Shown: in pieces, positions 46,672 through 56,734 of the stretch
Numbering within the stretch: position 1 is the first letter of the stretch
Layout of the letters: each line of letters begins with the position of its first letter
Source of the DNA: Phycisphaerales bacterium
GTDB taxonomy: Bacteria; Planctomycetota; Phycisphaerae; Tepidisphaerales; Tepidisphaeraceae
DNA: 64,000 nt
Reading direction: 5' to 3'
NCBI GenBank assembly: GCA_020847375.1
Contig: JADLCB010000029.1
Location: 119,207-183,206 of the forward strand
Position numbers and translations under genes: made by a program
Notes under the pieces: model-generated
What the model was told of the DNA's origin: nothing
What the model saw: the letters and a program-made list of their open reading frames with translations, nothing else
The model's database searches: none

Positions 46672-47511
46672 ATGCAAACAAGTGATATTCAAGCCATCGA
46701 TATCCACGGCCATTACGGCCGTAATGACCGTCCGGGCCGGGACCTGGCCATTCGATTCCAATCCGCTGATGCGGCGGAGGTCGCCCACCGTGCCCGTGAA
46801 TGCAATATACAGTACACCGTTGTGTCTCCGCTGCTCGGCCTGATGCCCCGCGGGAATGCTGATCCAGTAGCCGGTAATGACGAAGCAGCCAGGGTCGTCG
46901 CCAGGACGCAAGGGATACTGCAATGGGTGATTGTCGATCCCCTCAAGCCGCAAACCTATGAGCAGGCCGACGCCATGCTCAAAACACCGCGGTGCGTGGG
47001 CATTAAAATTCATCCGGAGGAGCATTGCTATCCCATCGTCGAACATGGTGACAGGCTCTTTGCCTTCGCCGCCGAGCGTCATGCCCTGGTCCTCACCCAC
47101 AGCGGCGAGCGCAACAGCATGCCCGAAGATTTTGTGCCCTTTGCCGATGCGTTTCCCGAAATGAAGCTCATCCTGGCGCATATCGGTAACGGATGGGACG
47201 GTGACATGGGACATCAGGTGCGTGCTGCCGTCGCCTCACGTCATGGCAACCTCTATGCCGACACCTCCAGCGCCAGCAGCATTGTTCCAAACCTGATTGA
47301 ATGGGCAGTGCGTGAGATGGGAGCCAATCGGGTGCTCTTTGGAACCGACACCCCGCTCTACTGCGCCGCCATGCAGCGAGCGCGCATTGACTGCGCGGCA
47401 CTGACAGACGCCGACAAGCGTCTGATTTTGCGGGACAATGCGCTTTTGCTTCTTGAAGGAGCAGGCTGCGACTTCGCTACTATTTCAACGTCCAGTCGAA
47501 ACAAAGAGTGA
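46672..47511 (+). CDS. Amidohydrolase-2-type metal-dependent hydrolase
   Basis: 279 residues. AIDIHGHYG near the start (HxH-like metal motif), VGIKIHPEEHCYP, LVLTHSGERNSMPEDF, LILAHIGNGWDG and RVLFGTDTPLYC with the terminal Asp: the ACMSD/amidohydrolase-2 TIM barrel, which acts on lactones, keto acids or carboxylates. 22 bases after the sialidase-like gene; its last 32 bases overlap the convergent dehydrogenase gene. Confidence 0.82.
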   Translation: MQTSDIQAIDIHGHYGRNDRPGRDLAIRFQSADAAEVAHRARECNIQYTVVSPLLGLMPRGNADPVAGNDEAARVVARTQGILQWVIVDPLKPQTYEQADAMLKTPRCVGIKIHPEEHCYPIVEHGDRLFAFAAERHALVLTHSGERNSMPEDFVPFADAFPEMKLILAHIGNGWDGDMGHQVRAAVASRHGNLYADTSSASSIVPNLIEWAVREMGANRVLFGTDTPLYCAAMQRARIDCAALTDADKRLILRDNALLLLEGAGCDFATISTSSRNKE

Positions 47512-48565
47512 TCAAGTCGCCCGGATGGTCCATCAGTCTCTGATAACATTGGGGAGCGCCAGAGACCGGATGTGTTTCGGAAATGAGTCCGTCGAGGCTC
47601 AGCGACGGTTCAACAAGCAGCTCCAGTGCCCGATGGATGTCCTTCAGCTCGTGAACGCGCGGGACGATAAATTTGACCTCGCTGTCAAACAAGTCGTGGT
47701 AGTTGATCTGAATGGGGTCGGCATAGCTGCCCTGTGCGATCAGGCGCGGACCATGCCACCGGTTATGAAGGTGGGATTCCTTCCGCAGCCGATCGAATGC
47801 GCCGATGATTGCGCCGTCCAAAGCCGATACATGCCCACCACATGGATCTTCCCTCGGCTGCTCGCGGAGCAGGCTCAGGGAACCCTTCAGGGCGCGGGAC
47901 GACCCAGTGGCATCGACCACAGCCTCGGCACCATGCGGAAAATGCGTCGCAAACGCCGCTGAGAGGTTGTGTTCATCAAATACGACACTGATCCCAGCAT
48001 TCCTGGCGATCTTCCGGCGCAGCGGTACGAGGTCGGTGGCAACCACGTTGGCCCCGGCGAGTTTCAGAAGTCTGGAACACAACTGGCCCACCAGTCCCAG
48101 GCCGACCACCGCGATCTGTTCACGGATGCGGGCATTGACCAGATCGGTTCCATGCAATGCCGTCGCCAGTAAAACGGCCAATGTGGATTTTTGAGGATCC
48201 GCCTTTTCAGGAAGAATAAAAACCTCCTCCTGAGGCGCAATCAGATGGGCGGCATGTCCCCCCCATGAGCAACCCAAACCGGGCTGCAATGATCGGCACC
48301 CGCGGACGAACGCCATTGTGCCGGTTTTAAGCCCTTTGACGTTACGGCCCACCTCCACCACTTCTCCGACGGTCGAATAGCCCGGAACCAGAGGAAACGG
48401 ATCGGCGGTTTGCTCCTTACCGGCGAGCGTCCGCAGCTCGGTACCGGGGCTGACGGTCGAGTAGTGGGTCTGAACGAGGACCTCATTCTCACCAATCGGC
48501 TGCAACTCGAACTGGCGCACGTCCACCTTGAAAGGTGATTCAAATACTATGGCCCGTGATTTCAT
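47480..48565 (-). CDS. Medium-chain dehydrogenase (MDR), sugar/polyol type
   Basis: 361 residues. GroES-like N-terminal domain (STVSPGTELRTLAG, LVPGYSTVGEVVEVGRNV) and NAD-binding fold IAVVGLGLVGQLCSRLLKLA. The zinc ligands usual in alcohol dehydrogenases are not obvious (SPGTE replaces the CGTD type), as in the zinc-independent bacteriochlorophyllide/sugar-acting subgroup. GGAGAAG precedes the ATG. Last gene of a leftward set, 24 bases after the preceding gene. Confidence 0.8.
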   Translation of the reverse strand: MKSRAIVFESPFKVDVRQFELQPIGENEVLVQTHYSTVSPGTELRTLAGKEQTADPFPLVPGYSTVGEVVEVGRNVKGLKTGTMAFVRGCRSLQPGLGCSWGGHAAHLIAPQEEVFILPEKADPQKSTLAVLLATALHGTDLVNARIREQIAVVGLGLVGQLCSRLLKLAGANVVATDLVPLRRKIARNAGISVVFDEHNLSAAFATHFPHGAEAVVDATGSSRALKGSLSLLREQPREDPCGGHVSALDGAIIGAFDRLRKESHLHNRWHGPRLIAQGSYADPIQINYHDLFDSEVKFIVPRVHELKDIHRALELLVEPSLSLDGLISETHPVSGAPQCYQRLMDHPGDLITLCFDWTLK

Positions 48566-48589
48566 GGCTTCTCCACGTCGATTATCCAG

Positions 48590-49879
48590 TCATTCATTCC
48601 CATTGAATACGCCTTCATTTCGCCCCTGCCAGTAGGCCCAGAGCCAATTGGCCGTGGCATCGCCGGAATAAAGCTCGGTTCGATGCTTAAGTTCCGGCGG
48701 GTATCGTTCCGGGTCGTAATACGCGCGCAACCCCTGGCGATCGATCGACTTGATGATGTGTCGCGCGGCGCGGCGCATTTCGGGATCGCGGAGGTGGCGA
48801 TCCGCCTGGACGGCGGAGCGCGCGTGGAATGTGCTGTCGCTCGACCGGCCTCCCGAAACGTAGCGGAAGCCCAGCCAGTCGTTCGGCCCTTCAGCCTCCC
48901 GAAAAAATTCCGGATCCGGCCGCCTGGGTTTGCGCGTTTTCATATCCACCAACACATGCACGTACATCGTGCCATCCGGCGCCAAGGCAAGTTCGCCCTC
49001 GCTCCACACCTTTTTCATCGACGCCTTCCAGTTGGGCGCCCAGCGGTTGCCCGGATCATTACGCAGAAGGTAATCTAGTTCCATCATGTCCATGGAGACC
49101 GTGCCTTCCATCTCCCCGATCAGCCATGCCTGATGTTTGGTTTCATATGGAATTGGTGAATATTCGCTGGTGAGCTTTGGTGCCAATCGCAACTCGACCG
49201 CGTTCTCATTGACCCCCATCGCAAGCAGGCGGTCATACTCCCTTTTTAAGACCGCGTCACCGCTATGTCGGTAGCCCATGAGCAGCAGGCTTGGGAACCG
49301 GCCCAAAGGCCAGAGCATGTCCTCATGCCAGAAATACTTGTAGCGGTAACCGCGTTTGACCCAGAATTGGATCAGGTGCGTGATCATCCTGGCGATTTCC
49401 TTGCGTTCGCCGGAGTTTGCATGATGATGAAGATGATCCAACGCGAGCATCACATACAATACCTGGTCCGTACTTGTCTGCTCGGAGAACCGATTACCGT
49501 AGATCTTCGGGAAGAAACCCTCCTCGAGCTGCCTGCCCATGTCATAGATATACTTAATTGCGTCGAAGCATCGCCTGGCGCGCTTCATCGCAACCGGATC
49601 GTTGTCGATGGCATACTGATACAGCAGCGCTTGAAGATACGCCGCAGTCGTCATGCCGCAGTTCTCGTAGTTGTGCCATTCGGCCGGCGTGTAGCCCTCA
49701 GTGCCGGGAAGATGCATGGGAACCTGGTCTGGCGCGAATGACGCATCAGTCAGCGGCCCGCCTGTTTTCGTATCCAAGTATGTGTAGAAGACCCCGTTGG
49801 GATCGATAAAGGCATCCTCGACCCAATCCTCAATGATCCGCGCCTGCTGACGCAGTGTTCCATTATTTGTGGCAGTCAC
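48590..49879 (-). CDS. Alpha/alpha-barrel-like protein, unknown glycan enzyme
   Basis: 429 residues. No confident family. Many Trp/Tyr-rich helix pairs (MTTAAYLQALLYQYAIDNDP, DAIKYIYDMGRQLEEGFF, GDATANWLWAYWQGRN) suggest an (alpha/alpha) toroid as in GH88, GH127 or polysaccharide lyases. No signal peptide. GTG start with AGGAG 5 bases upstream. Lies between the secreted glycosidase-like gene and the dehydrogenase, so probably acts on released sugars. Confidence 0.5.
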   Translation of the reverse strand: MTATNNGTLRQQARIIEDWVEDAFIDPNGVFYTYLDTKTGGPLTDASFAPDQVPMHLPGTEGYTPAEWHNYENCGMTTAAYLQALLYQYAIDNDPVAMKRARRCFDAIKYIYDMGRQLEEGFFPKIYGNRFSEQTSTDQVLYVMLALDHLHHHANSGERKEIARMITHLIQFWVKRGYRYKYFWHEDMLWPLGRFPSLLLMGYRHSGDAVLKREYDRLLAMGVNENAVELRLAPKLTSEYSPIPYETKHQAWLIGEMEGTVSMDMMELDYLLRNDPGNRWAPNWKASMKKVWSEGELALAPDGTMYVHVLVDMKTRKPRRPDPEFFREAEGPNDWLGFRYVSGGRSSDSTFHARSAVQADRHLRDPEMRRAARHIIKSIDRQGLRAYYDPERYPPELKHRTELYSGDATANWLWAYWQGRNEGVFNGNE

Positions 49880-49952
49880 AAATGCTCCTAAATCATGACT
49901 CTCGTTGAACCGCGGCCCTGGGACGAGCCTGTCAACCGCGCTGCGGGATCCG

Positions 49953-52900
49953 TCATTGGCCGATCACGACCATCACGCGATGCAACTGGCCCGGATCGGT
50001 GGCGCTGATAAATTCCTTGATCGGCGCGAGCGATTTCACCCCGCCGCTCCGGGATGGTACGGACACATTGAGTCCAAACCGACTTCCCGGCTTCACCAGC
50101 AACGGCGCCATCACGTCCTGTGGGACTGTGATGACCACCGCAGCACCGGCGGCCGACTGGGTGAGAGCGACTTTGATACGCTCCTGAATGGCGCCCGCCA
50201 CCAAGTAGCTGCCAGAACCAGCCTGCGTGCCCTGTACATGACGACACAGCGCCGCCAGCGTTCCGCCGTCGGCATGCACCAGTTCATAGACCGCCATATC
50301 TTGATTAGCTGTTTTCGGGTTCGACCAGTCGCCGGATTTCATCACCGGCTCAACGTAGAGCCCTGTGCTGGCGAAAACTTCCGCTGGTGACCGTGCGTCG
50401 CCGGCAGCGCTGAGCGTGATAACTAGATTCTTTTCGGAAATGGCTATGCGCGCGGACAGGCCCGAACCCAGATCAATCGCAGACGAGCTGACCGCAGCAC
50501 CGGTCGCGCGCTGTCGTAGCATCATATAACTGCCGGAGAATCGCTCCGCCTCCCGCCCGTTCACCAAGCAGTTGAACTCGAACGGGAGCAGTTCACCCGC
50601 CTTGAACTGCGGCAGCGCAATACGCTGCTGAAGCGTGCCGCGCGGTGGCACCTTGATTACCTGCTCCGATTGGTGGCCATTGACAATGATCGTGGCCTGC
50701 CCATCCACTTCGCGTTCGACCGGGTTGGTAAACACAATTGACGCATGGCCGTCGCTTTCCGGGACTGCGGCGATATCCAGCACATTGTCATGTTGTCCAT
50801 CCATCGGCACAGCGCCGGCGATGGCGGCGCATAGCGCTTCTTCGGTCCCGGGTTGGCCGATGATGAACATCGGAAAAGATGAGATAGGGATGGCGGTTCG
50901 GCCATCAGCGCCTTTGACGAAGTGCGCCTCGTTTTCCATGAGATCCAGGAACTTGATCGATTGCTGGCCAAAGTCGAATGCGTACAGGGGCGGCTTCGCT
51001 TTCCAGCGATCAACGGCTTCATCATACCCCCAAATCGCGGCGATGGGCTTGCCGGTGGCATCATCAATAAATACGTAGCAGCGCACTTTCGGAGCGAATC
51101 GCAGATCGCGGTAAAAAGTCGAATTCCCCAGGACATGCCCAAGTGTATTGACGATCTTATCGTAGGGTCGGGGAGTCAGATCGATATCCACGAATCGCGC
51201 CGGCGTGTTGAAATCATTCACGCACGCTACGCGACTGGCATACTTCAACCCCATAAGCCAGGTGCGGGCACTGAAGGCGGAGGATATTCGCTCGGCCCTG
51301 CCGAAGTCGTAGGAGAGCGGTCCAATGTACCACGAATTGCCTGAGTGCTGGATATAGGGAGACATTCCCTCTTGCGGAATATTGAACGGTAGGTAGTTGC
51401 CCCCTTCATTGAGGTAGAAGGGCCAATCCTTGCAACCGTTTCGGTCGAGCATGGCCAGGAATGAGGCAATGTCGCTGTCAATATCCGGGGTTTCGGGGAA
51501 GTCGCGGTAGTGATGACCCGCAGCGCCGTCGAAGTGTATCGACGGATCGAGTCGCTGCGTATCCTGGATGTACTGCTCAACCCATTTTCCGCCGTTTTCC
51601 GGAGCTATCGTCCACGGACCACCCTCGATCAACACCTTGGCGTCGGGGTTGCCCCGTTTGACACCCCGATAGGTCGCCAAAAGAAATTTGGCGAAGGTAT
51701 CGCCGTGCGCTTCCATCGGCCTGACCGCGGGATTGCTTTCGCCTACGAACCACCAGATATTGTTCCATGGCCGCATCTTCGCCTTGAGGGCGACAATGTC
51801 CTCAAACTGCTCCAACTGCGCGGCTGTCGGGTCGATCATGTGCTTGATGCCGCTCATCTTGATCTTCCCTTGGTTTTCCGAGATTTCACCCTCCACGCCT
51901 GTATGCACCTGCATCACCGGCCGACCCATATAGGCGAATCCGTACTTGTTCAGCAGCTCCACGCGCTCCCGATCCAGATCGTAGTCGGGGTCGATACCCA
52001 GCCCGATAAAGTCGTAGACAACCGAACCAAATCCGATCTCTCGTTCTCGTTGGATGAAGCGTTCCATCTCCGGCCCGCCCGCCTGAAGTGCGTAAACACA
52101 CGTCAAATTGAAGATATTCTTGTTCTTTTGCGTGTTGTCGAGAAAGTTCATCGATGAAAAGCGATAGTACTCCTGGTCTTTACGCTTCAGACCTTGGACA
52201 TCGAAACTCGCCTTGACGATGAACACTCCGCGCAGCTTGTTGTTGATCAGCCATTGGCTCAGATCGTTGAGAGCGACGCGGGCTGATCCGTCCTCGCTGG
52301 TGTTGAAGTCATAGCTTCCCTGGAAGACCGTCTGAAAGAAAAAGTCCTCCACGCTCAGCGTCACAGTGCCGGAGGTGTTCGGCAATGTCCGGACATTGAG
52401 GGCGAATTCCGGTTCCTGGCCAAACTCCAAAAAATTGCCGCGGGCGGCGCTGGTTAACTGCGAGGCGACCGCCAGATCGACAAACTCGCTGGGCGCTTGG
52501 GCCTGTTCGAGCTGCACATCGTCAACCCAGACGAATGTTTCCCTTCCATCGGCCCAGCCGTCCGGATCTAACGCATCCATGTAGACGCAACTGAATCGCT
52601 CGTTGGCGGTAAAGGGGATACTGAACCGCTGCCATTGGTCGGTCACCTCAAACACCCGTGTGTTTGAATCCGGGAACAGGAATGCGTGTCGACCGCGCCC
52701 CCACACATAAAGCCGGAGTTTCTTGTTGCGCGAGGCCTTAGCGTAAAAGCTGTAGACGTATGGTTTGCCGGGGATCAGTGGTGTGGGAATATGACCGAGG
52801 GAAAGCGAGCTGCGTACAGGCAGAGCTTTGAGCCTGAGAGACGACGGGCCGGTGCGACCGATCTGCTGATCCAGCGTAAAGACCCCTTGGTATTTAAGCG

Positions 52901-53807
52901 GGATCATGTGGCCGGCGTAAAGGGGGAAACCCCAGTACCGCAGGCCCTCCTCAAAAGAAGGGTTTTGGATCAGGTTGCGGCTGGCGCGGTAGTCGGGCAG
53001 TTGCAGGCGATCAATACCCCAGAAGTCGATGCCGTTCACGCTCAATTCGTGCCCCGAGTGCGATACCTCGCCGCTAGTCGTGCGCATATCCAATAACAGG
53101 CTCAGCACACCGTTGTTGCCGGCACGAAAAGAGAGGCGGCTGCCGTTGACAATCACGGCGGAACAAGACACCGGACGGATTGCGAAAGACTGTCCCGGTT
53201 GGTCAGGAAAAAGAAGAAGTTCGGCGCCAGCAAGTTGCTTGTCGGTGAAGGTTGTGGGGACGGTGCCGTCCAGGGGTGTGGACGTGTCACCGCTGACCAA
53301 CCTGCCCTTGAGCGTGAGATACGAGGGCAGATCCAAAATCGCGTAACGATCCCTGACCTGCGTGGGGTCAGCCATACTGGCAATGCCCTTGATCTCGATC
53401 CAGCCGTTCTCGAGCAGGGTCATGCTCATGGAATAATCACCGAGCTTCACATCACTGGCGGTGGTGGCGCGCATTCCCGCCGTGAAGGTGGTCCCGTAAT
53501 CCCCGTGGACCTGATGCGGATCCATGAAGAAAACCGGATTGATACCCCCCTTGCCAAAGTCAAATATTTCGTAGAAGGATCCAATGGCGTCGGAATCAAT
53601 ATTGAGGTTAAGCTGCGGCCAACTGGGCTTGGCCCAGATGCTTTTTGAGCCGGCCACGATCCGATGGTCGGCCGTCATCATGGGGGACGACGGCGATTGG
53701 GCCGGTGTTTCGACGGACAAGGCCACCTGCAGATGGATGCACGATAACACAATCAGCAGCACAAACTGAATGAGGAATCTCGGCATGAGGGATGTCATTG
53801 TTGTCAT
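49953..53807 (-). CDS. Large secreted multidomain glycosidase-like protein
   Basis: 1284 residues. A signal peptide covers the N-terminus (MPRFLIQFVLLIVLSCIHLQ, then ALS). Residues about 280-435 are a carbohydrate-binding-like beta sandwich (IQNPSFEEGLRYWG to VWVDDVQLEQA). Residues about 580-830 look like a clan A TIM barrel: WWFVGESNPAVRP near 688 and FYLNEGGNYLP near 799 could hold acid/base and nucleophile Glu. The C-terminal 400 residues are beta-rich. It resembles GH39/GH5-like planctomycete proteins but is not assigned. Third gene after the pseudopilin and PEP-CTERM genes in the leftward set. Confidence 0.65.
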   Translation of the reverse strand: MTTMTSLMPRFLIQFVLLIVLSCIHLQVALSVETPAQSPSSPMMTADHRIVAGSKSIWAKPSWPQLNLNIDSDAIGSFYEIFDFGKGGINPVFFMDPHQVHGDYGTTFTAGMRATTASDVKLGDYSMSMTLLENGWIEIKGIASMADPTQVRDRYAILDLPSYLTLKGRLVSGDTSTPLDGTVPTTFTDKQLAGAELLLFPDQPGQSFAIRPVSCSAVIVNGSRLSFRAGNNGVLSLLLDMRTTSGEVSHSGHELSVNGIDFWGIDRLQLPDYRASRNLIQNPSFEEGLRYWGFPLYAGHMIPLKYQGVFTLDQQIGRTGPSSLRLKALPVRSSLSLGHIPTPLIPGKPYVYSFYAKASRNKKLRLYVWGRGRHAFLFPDSNTRVFEVTDQWQRFSIPFTANERFSCVYMDALDPDGWADGRETFVWVDDVQLEQAQAPSEFVDLAVASQLTSAARGNFLEFGQEPEFALNVRTLPNTSGTVTLSVEDFFFQTVFQGSYDFNTSEDGSARVALNDLSQWLINNKLRGVFIVKASFDVQGLKRKDQEYYRFSSMNFLDNTQKNKNIFNLTCVYALQAGGPEMERFIQREREIGFGSVVYDFIGLGIDPDYDLDRERVELLNKYGFAYMGRPVMQVHTGVEGEISENQGKIKMSGIKHMIDPTAAQLEQFEDIVALKAKMRPWNNIWWFVGESNPAVRPMEAHGDTFAKFLLATYRGVKRGNPDAKVLIEGGPWTIAPENGGKWVEQYIQDTQRLDPSIHFDGAAGHHYRDFPETPDIDSDIASFLAMLDRNGCKDWPFYLNEGGNYLPFNIPQEGMSPYIQHSGNSWYIGPLSYDFGRAERISSAFSARTWLMGLKYASRVACVNDFNTPARFVDIDLTPRPYDKIVNTLGHVLGNSTFYRDLRFAPKVRCYVFIDDATGKPIAAIWGYDEAVDRWKAKPPLYAFDFGQQSIKFLDLMENEAHFVKGADGRTAIPISSFPMFIIGQPGTEEALCAAIAGAVPMDGQHDNVLDIAAVPESDGHASIVFTNPVEREVDGQATIIVNGHQSEQVIKVPPRGTLQQRIALPQFKAGELLPFEFNCLVNGREAERFSGSYMMLRQRATGAAVSSSAIDLGSGLSARIAISEKNLVITLSAAGDARSPAEVFASTGLYVEPVMKSGDWSNPKTANQDMAVYELVHADGGTLAALCRHVQGTQAGSGSYLVAGAIQERIKVALTQSAAGAAVVITVPQDVMAPLLVKPGSRFGLNVSVPSRSGGVKSLAPIKEFISATDPGQLHRVMVVIGQ

Positions 53808-53893
53808 GAGACCAAATCAAAATCCAGGAAGGGAGTATACGTTGACATGTCGCTCTGGACATGCAACGTTGCTGAACGCGACCCCAATCCGTC

Positions 53894-53933
53894 GAAATAA
53901 AACGGCCGGACACGGATGCACGTGCCCGGCCGT
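53894..53933 (-). terminator. Terminator after the PEP-CTERM gene
   Basis: ACGGCCGGGCACG pairs with CGTGTCCGGCCGT (one mismatch) around a 6-base loop, followed by TTTTATTT on the minus strand. It lies 27 bases after the PEP-CTERM stop and before the secreted protein gene, so that gene may have its own promoter or partial read-through. Confidence 0.78.
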
Positions 53934-53959
53934 GGCATCATCACAATACATCGCCCGCC

Positions 53960-54622
53960 TTAGTGGCGACGACGTTTGAGCATCGCCAACGAACCAAGCC
54001 CCAAGAGTGTCAACGCTGCCGGTTCGGGAACTTCCGTCGAGTTCACAACAATGTCGTCAACCCAGTAATATCCGTACGCATCCAAATCGGCATACGTCCG
54101 AACCTGCACATAATATGTTGACAGGGCAGGGCTTGTCGCAGCGCCGGTGTTGCTGACCGTGATAAGCGAAGGGAGCGAGCTGTAACTCGACCAACCGACC
54201 GCGACCGTGCCCGGATTGAGCTTCGCATCGGCCAGAAGCACGCTGGCACCAGTGCCATCAGCATGTTCCGTGGCCAGCACCTTGACACCCACCCACTTGT
54301 TCGTGTGCGTATTAACTGCAGCGCTGACGGAGTACTGAGTGTTGGCGGTGACCAGGATGCTGGTGTTGTAATATGACTCCCAGCCATAGTAGTTCATCAT
54401 CGCTTCGTTCTGTGTATAACCAGTTCCGCCAGTGATCTCCCAGCCAAGCGGCTTTGAAACGGCACTGCCCCATCCACCGTTGTTTGGCGCCAGACCGTTA
54501 CTTGAATTAACCGACAGCGAACCGTTGTTCGTCGTTGCGTCCATGATGACAGCGGACTGCGCCATAGATGCGCCAACCATCAATGAACTCATCGCGACGA
54601 AAAGCACCTTTGCCTTGAACAT
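53960..54622 (-). CDS. PEP-CTERM exported protein
   Basis: 220 residues. Signal peptide (MFKAKVLFVAMSSLMVGASM, then AQSA), a beta-rich body with repeated aromatic and Gly/Asn residues, and a C-terminal sorting tag: VPEPAALTLLGLGSLAML followed by KRRRH. The tag directs exosortase cleavage and surface display. A perfect AAGGAGG lies before the ATG at 54622, the strongest ribosome site in the window, so high expression is likely. The gene follows the pseudopilin by 86 bases. Confidence 0.88.
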   Translation of the reverse strand: MFKAKVLFVAMSSLMVGASMAQSAVIMDATTNNGSLSVNSSNGLAPNNGGWGSAVSKPLGWEITGGTGYTQNEAMMNYYGWESYYNTSILVTANTQYSVSAAVNTHTNKWVGVKVLATEHADGTGASVLLADAKLNPGTVAVGWSSYSSLPSLITVSNTGAATSPALSTYYVQVRTYADLDAYGYYWVDDIVVNSTEVPEPAALTLLGLGSLAMLKRRRH

Positions 54623-54708
54623 ACAAACCTCCTTAAAAGAGTTGCCGGATGATGTTGCGGCACACAGCAACGCGCTGCGCTCCCGCTCCACGCATCCATA
54701 CGAAATTT

Positions 54709-55497
54709 CTACTCTCGATCCCAATAGTTGTTACTCATCGAATAATCAGTCAATGCCGCCTCGCTGTATAAGCTGGTCGGGTCTGTCTTGTTGGGTGATG
54801 CATGGTTGGTTACGTGTCCGTCCGCCCAGAGCACATTGCACGAGGCGTTGGAATGGCGCGGCGCCAGTTGCCCGGCGTACGCATGGGTCGCGACATACGG
54901 ATAGAGATAAAATTGCCCGTTGCCATAGACCGGACCGTACGTGTCGGCCACCACGATCGTTGCGGCGGGTTGGCGCAAATCCGTCGCCTTGGCAAAATCC
55001 CAGGTTGACGACCAAGAGGGATTGTCCGTGTTGTGCGCCAAGCCCATCGACAGGCCGTAAGAGACGTATCCGCGAGCCTGCACATAATCCTCCCACGTCT
55101 GTCCGGCGACCGGGAGATCCAGTGCGAACGGAATGTGCAGATCGGCCGGGCAATCGAATATCCGATAGGTCTGGACGTAACTGATCGTATTATGGGGCCA
55201 ATTACCCTGATTGTTCACCAGATAGTGGTACCAAGCGCCCATGACCGACGGGATGAAATAGGGCATGTACTGCCCGTTGTTATCATTGGTGTACATCGCC
55301 AGCCCGTAGCCAATCTGTCGGAGATTGTTCATGCACGCGACACTTTTGGCCTGCTCTCTGACCCTGTTCAGCGCCGGCAGCAGGAGACTGATGAGAACCG
55401 CGATGATCCCAATGACGACAAGCAACTCAACCAGCGTGAAACCATGCAGGTTTCGGCGGCGGTGGGCAATGGTCCTAATGGCGTTGCGCCTGAACAT
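54709..55497 (-). CDS. Type II/IV pseudopilin-like protein with H-X9-DG motif
   Basis: 262 residues. N-terminal class III signal [20 protein letters not shown] (prepilin peptidase site before Phe), then [18 protein letters not shown] and the C-terminal [16 protein letters not shown], the H-X9-DG box of the planctomycete/lentisphaeral pseudopilin family. The long N-terminal basic leader ([17 protein letters not shown]) is usual for it. These are numerous in PVC genomes, possibly surface or secretion-linked. Divergent from an AraC regulator. Confidence 0.9.
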   Translation of the reverse strand: MFRRNAIRTIAHRRRNLHGFTLVELLVVIGIIAVLISLLLPALNRVREQAKSVACMNNLRQIGYGLAMYTNDNNGQYMPYFIPSVMGAWYHYLVNNQGNWPHNTISYVQTYRIFDCPADLHIPFALDLPVAGQTWEDYVQARGYVSYGLSMGLAHNTDNPSWSSTWDFAKATDLRQPAATIVVADTYGPVYGNGQFYLYPYVATHAYAGQLAPRHSNASCNVLWADGHVTNHASPNKTDPTSLYSEAALTDYSMSNNYWDRE

Positions 55498-55759
55498 GCG
55501 TGACTCCCAAAGAGGCTCGAAGTGTGAACTGTGGCAAACTCAATGCCCTGCTCACCAAGCCCGGACTTTCCAAGCGGCGTACCAAACCGCTGGTCAACTC
55601 ATGGCTAATACCGCCGACATCAGACAGGATGGACTATACAAGAAATCGGCAGTTGGTCGATGCTATCTGCCGCTCTAGTAATATCTTTTTCCGCTATACG
55701 GCAAGATGGAAATCTATGCCATTTATCGCGGCCAAACCTCTTATGATGAGACCAAATGA

Positions 55760-55788
55760 TTGACATGCGGAATCAAAGCATCTATATC
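55760..55788 (+). promoter_or_regulatory. Promoter of the araC-type gene, placing the ATG near the transcript start
   Basis: Perfect TTGACA (55760-55765), 17 bases, TATATC (55783-55788), then exactly 10 bases to ATG 55799, the same geometry as the leu leader promoter. The rest of the gap 55498-55759 holds no gene. Confidence 0.6.
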
Positions 55789-55798
55789 TGATCCCGCT

Positions 55799-56677
55799 AT
55801 GACGATTGCACCGGGACCCCATGCCGACCCCCTGTCCGTCCATGACCGGTTTCACGTGCGGCTGCTTTCGATAGGCTCCGTGCTCCTGCCGCCTAAAGCA
55901 TGGTTTTACAATGACTTGCGAGGTAGTTACTGGCGTTTGTACGTGAACTCCGAGCCGGGAGCGGTGGTGTGGTCGTCGGGAATGGAATATCCAATCCCGC
56001 CGCACCGCGCGTTCCTGATTCCGGCGTGGGTCAAATACAGCAGCCGCAACGAACGAGAGGTTCACCATCTTTGCCTTCATTTCGACATTGTTGGATTCAC
56101 CGGCCCGTTGATTCGACAGTGGTTCGACCATCCGATTGCGCTTGCCGAGGACGCATTGACCCAGCGACTGGCTCAGCAAATTCGCCAACTCCTGGATGAT
56201 GGAAGATACGATGACATCATCACAGCGTTCGCTGCCAAGTCCCTGATCGATCTCTCGGCTGGGCGGCTTTTTCAGCTTCTCGAGGAAGCACCGCCACGCG
56301 ACGGCACGTTTGACGCTCGCCTGCTGCGGCGGCACCTGGCGGATTTGGCACCGGTTCTTCCGGCCCTGCGGCGAATCGACGGCAACTTCGCTGAACCGGC
56401 ATCGAATACGGAGTTGGCTGAACTGTGTGGAATGAGCGAGGATCACTTCATCCGACTGTTTCGCAAGCATGTTGGGCAGACTCCCGCGCGTTACGCCCTG
56501 GAACGTCGCATCACTCACGCGGCGGAGCGACTGGCGTTTAGCGACGAAAGCCTGAAGCAGATTTCGGCGCAGGCGGGTTTCAAGAACCGGTATCACTTCA
56601 CACGCGCCTTTGTTCAAATTATCGGAGAGCCTCCTGCCCACTACCGTCAGCGTGGTCACCTTGCGGGCCACAAATAG
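55799..56677 (+). CDS. AraC-family regulator
   Basis: 292 residues. N-terminal beta-barrel ligand domain (YWRLYVNSEPGAVVWSSG to LHFDIVGF) and two C-terminal helix-turn-helix units: NTELAELCGMSEDHFIRLFR and LKQISAQAGFKNRYHFTRAF, with GEPPAHYRQ after them. The likely start is ATG 55799, since a frame start at 55760 falls in the promoter. Divergent from the pseudopilin/PEP-CTERM/secreted-protein set and probably its activator. Confidence 0.88.
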   Translation: MTIAPGPHADPLSVHDRFHVRLLSIGSVLLPPKAWFYNDLRGSYWRLYVNSEPGAVVWSSGMEYPIPPHRAFLIPAWVKYSSRNEREVHHLCLHFDIVGFTGPLIRQWFDHPIALAEDALTQRLAQQIRQLLDDGRYDDIITAFAAKSLIDLSAGRLFQLLEEAPPRDGTFDARLLRRHLADLAPVLPALRRIDGNFAEPASNTELAELCGMSEDHFIRLFRKHVGQTPARYALERRITHAAERLAFSDESLKQISAQAGFKNRYHFTRAFVQIIGEPPAHYRQRGHLAGHK

Positions 56678-56734
56678 GCTTTGCCCGCCCAGATCATATC
56701 CCCTGGCATTCGCGCATCTCACGGTCGTTCCACC

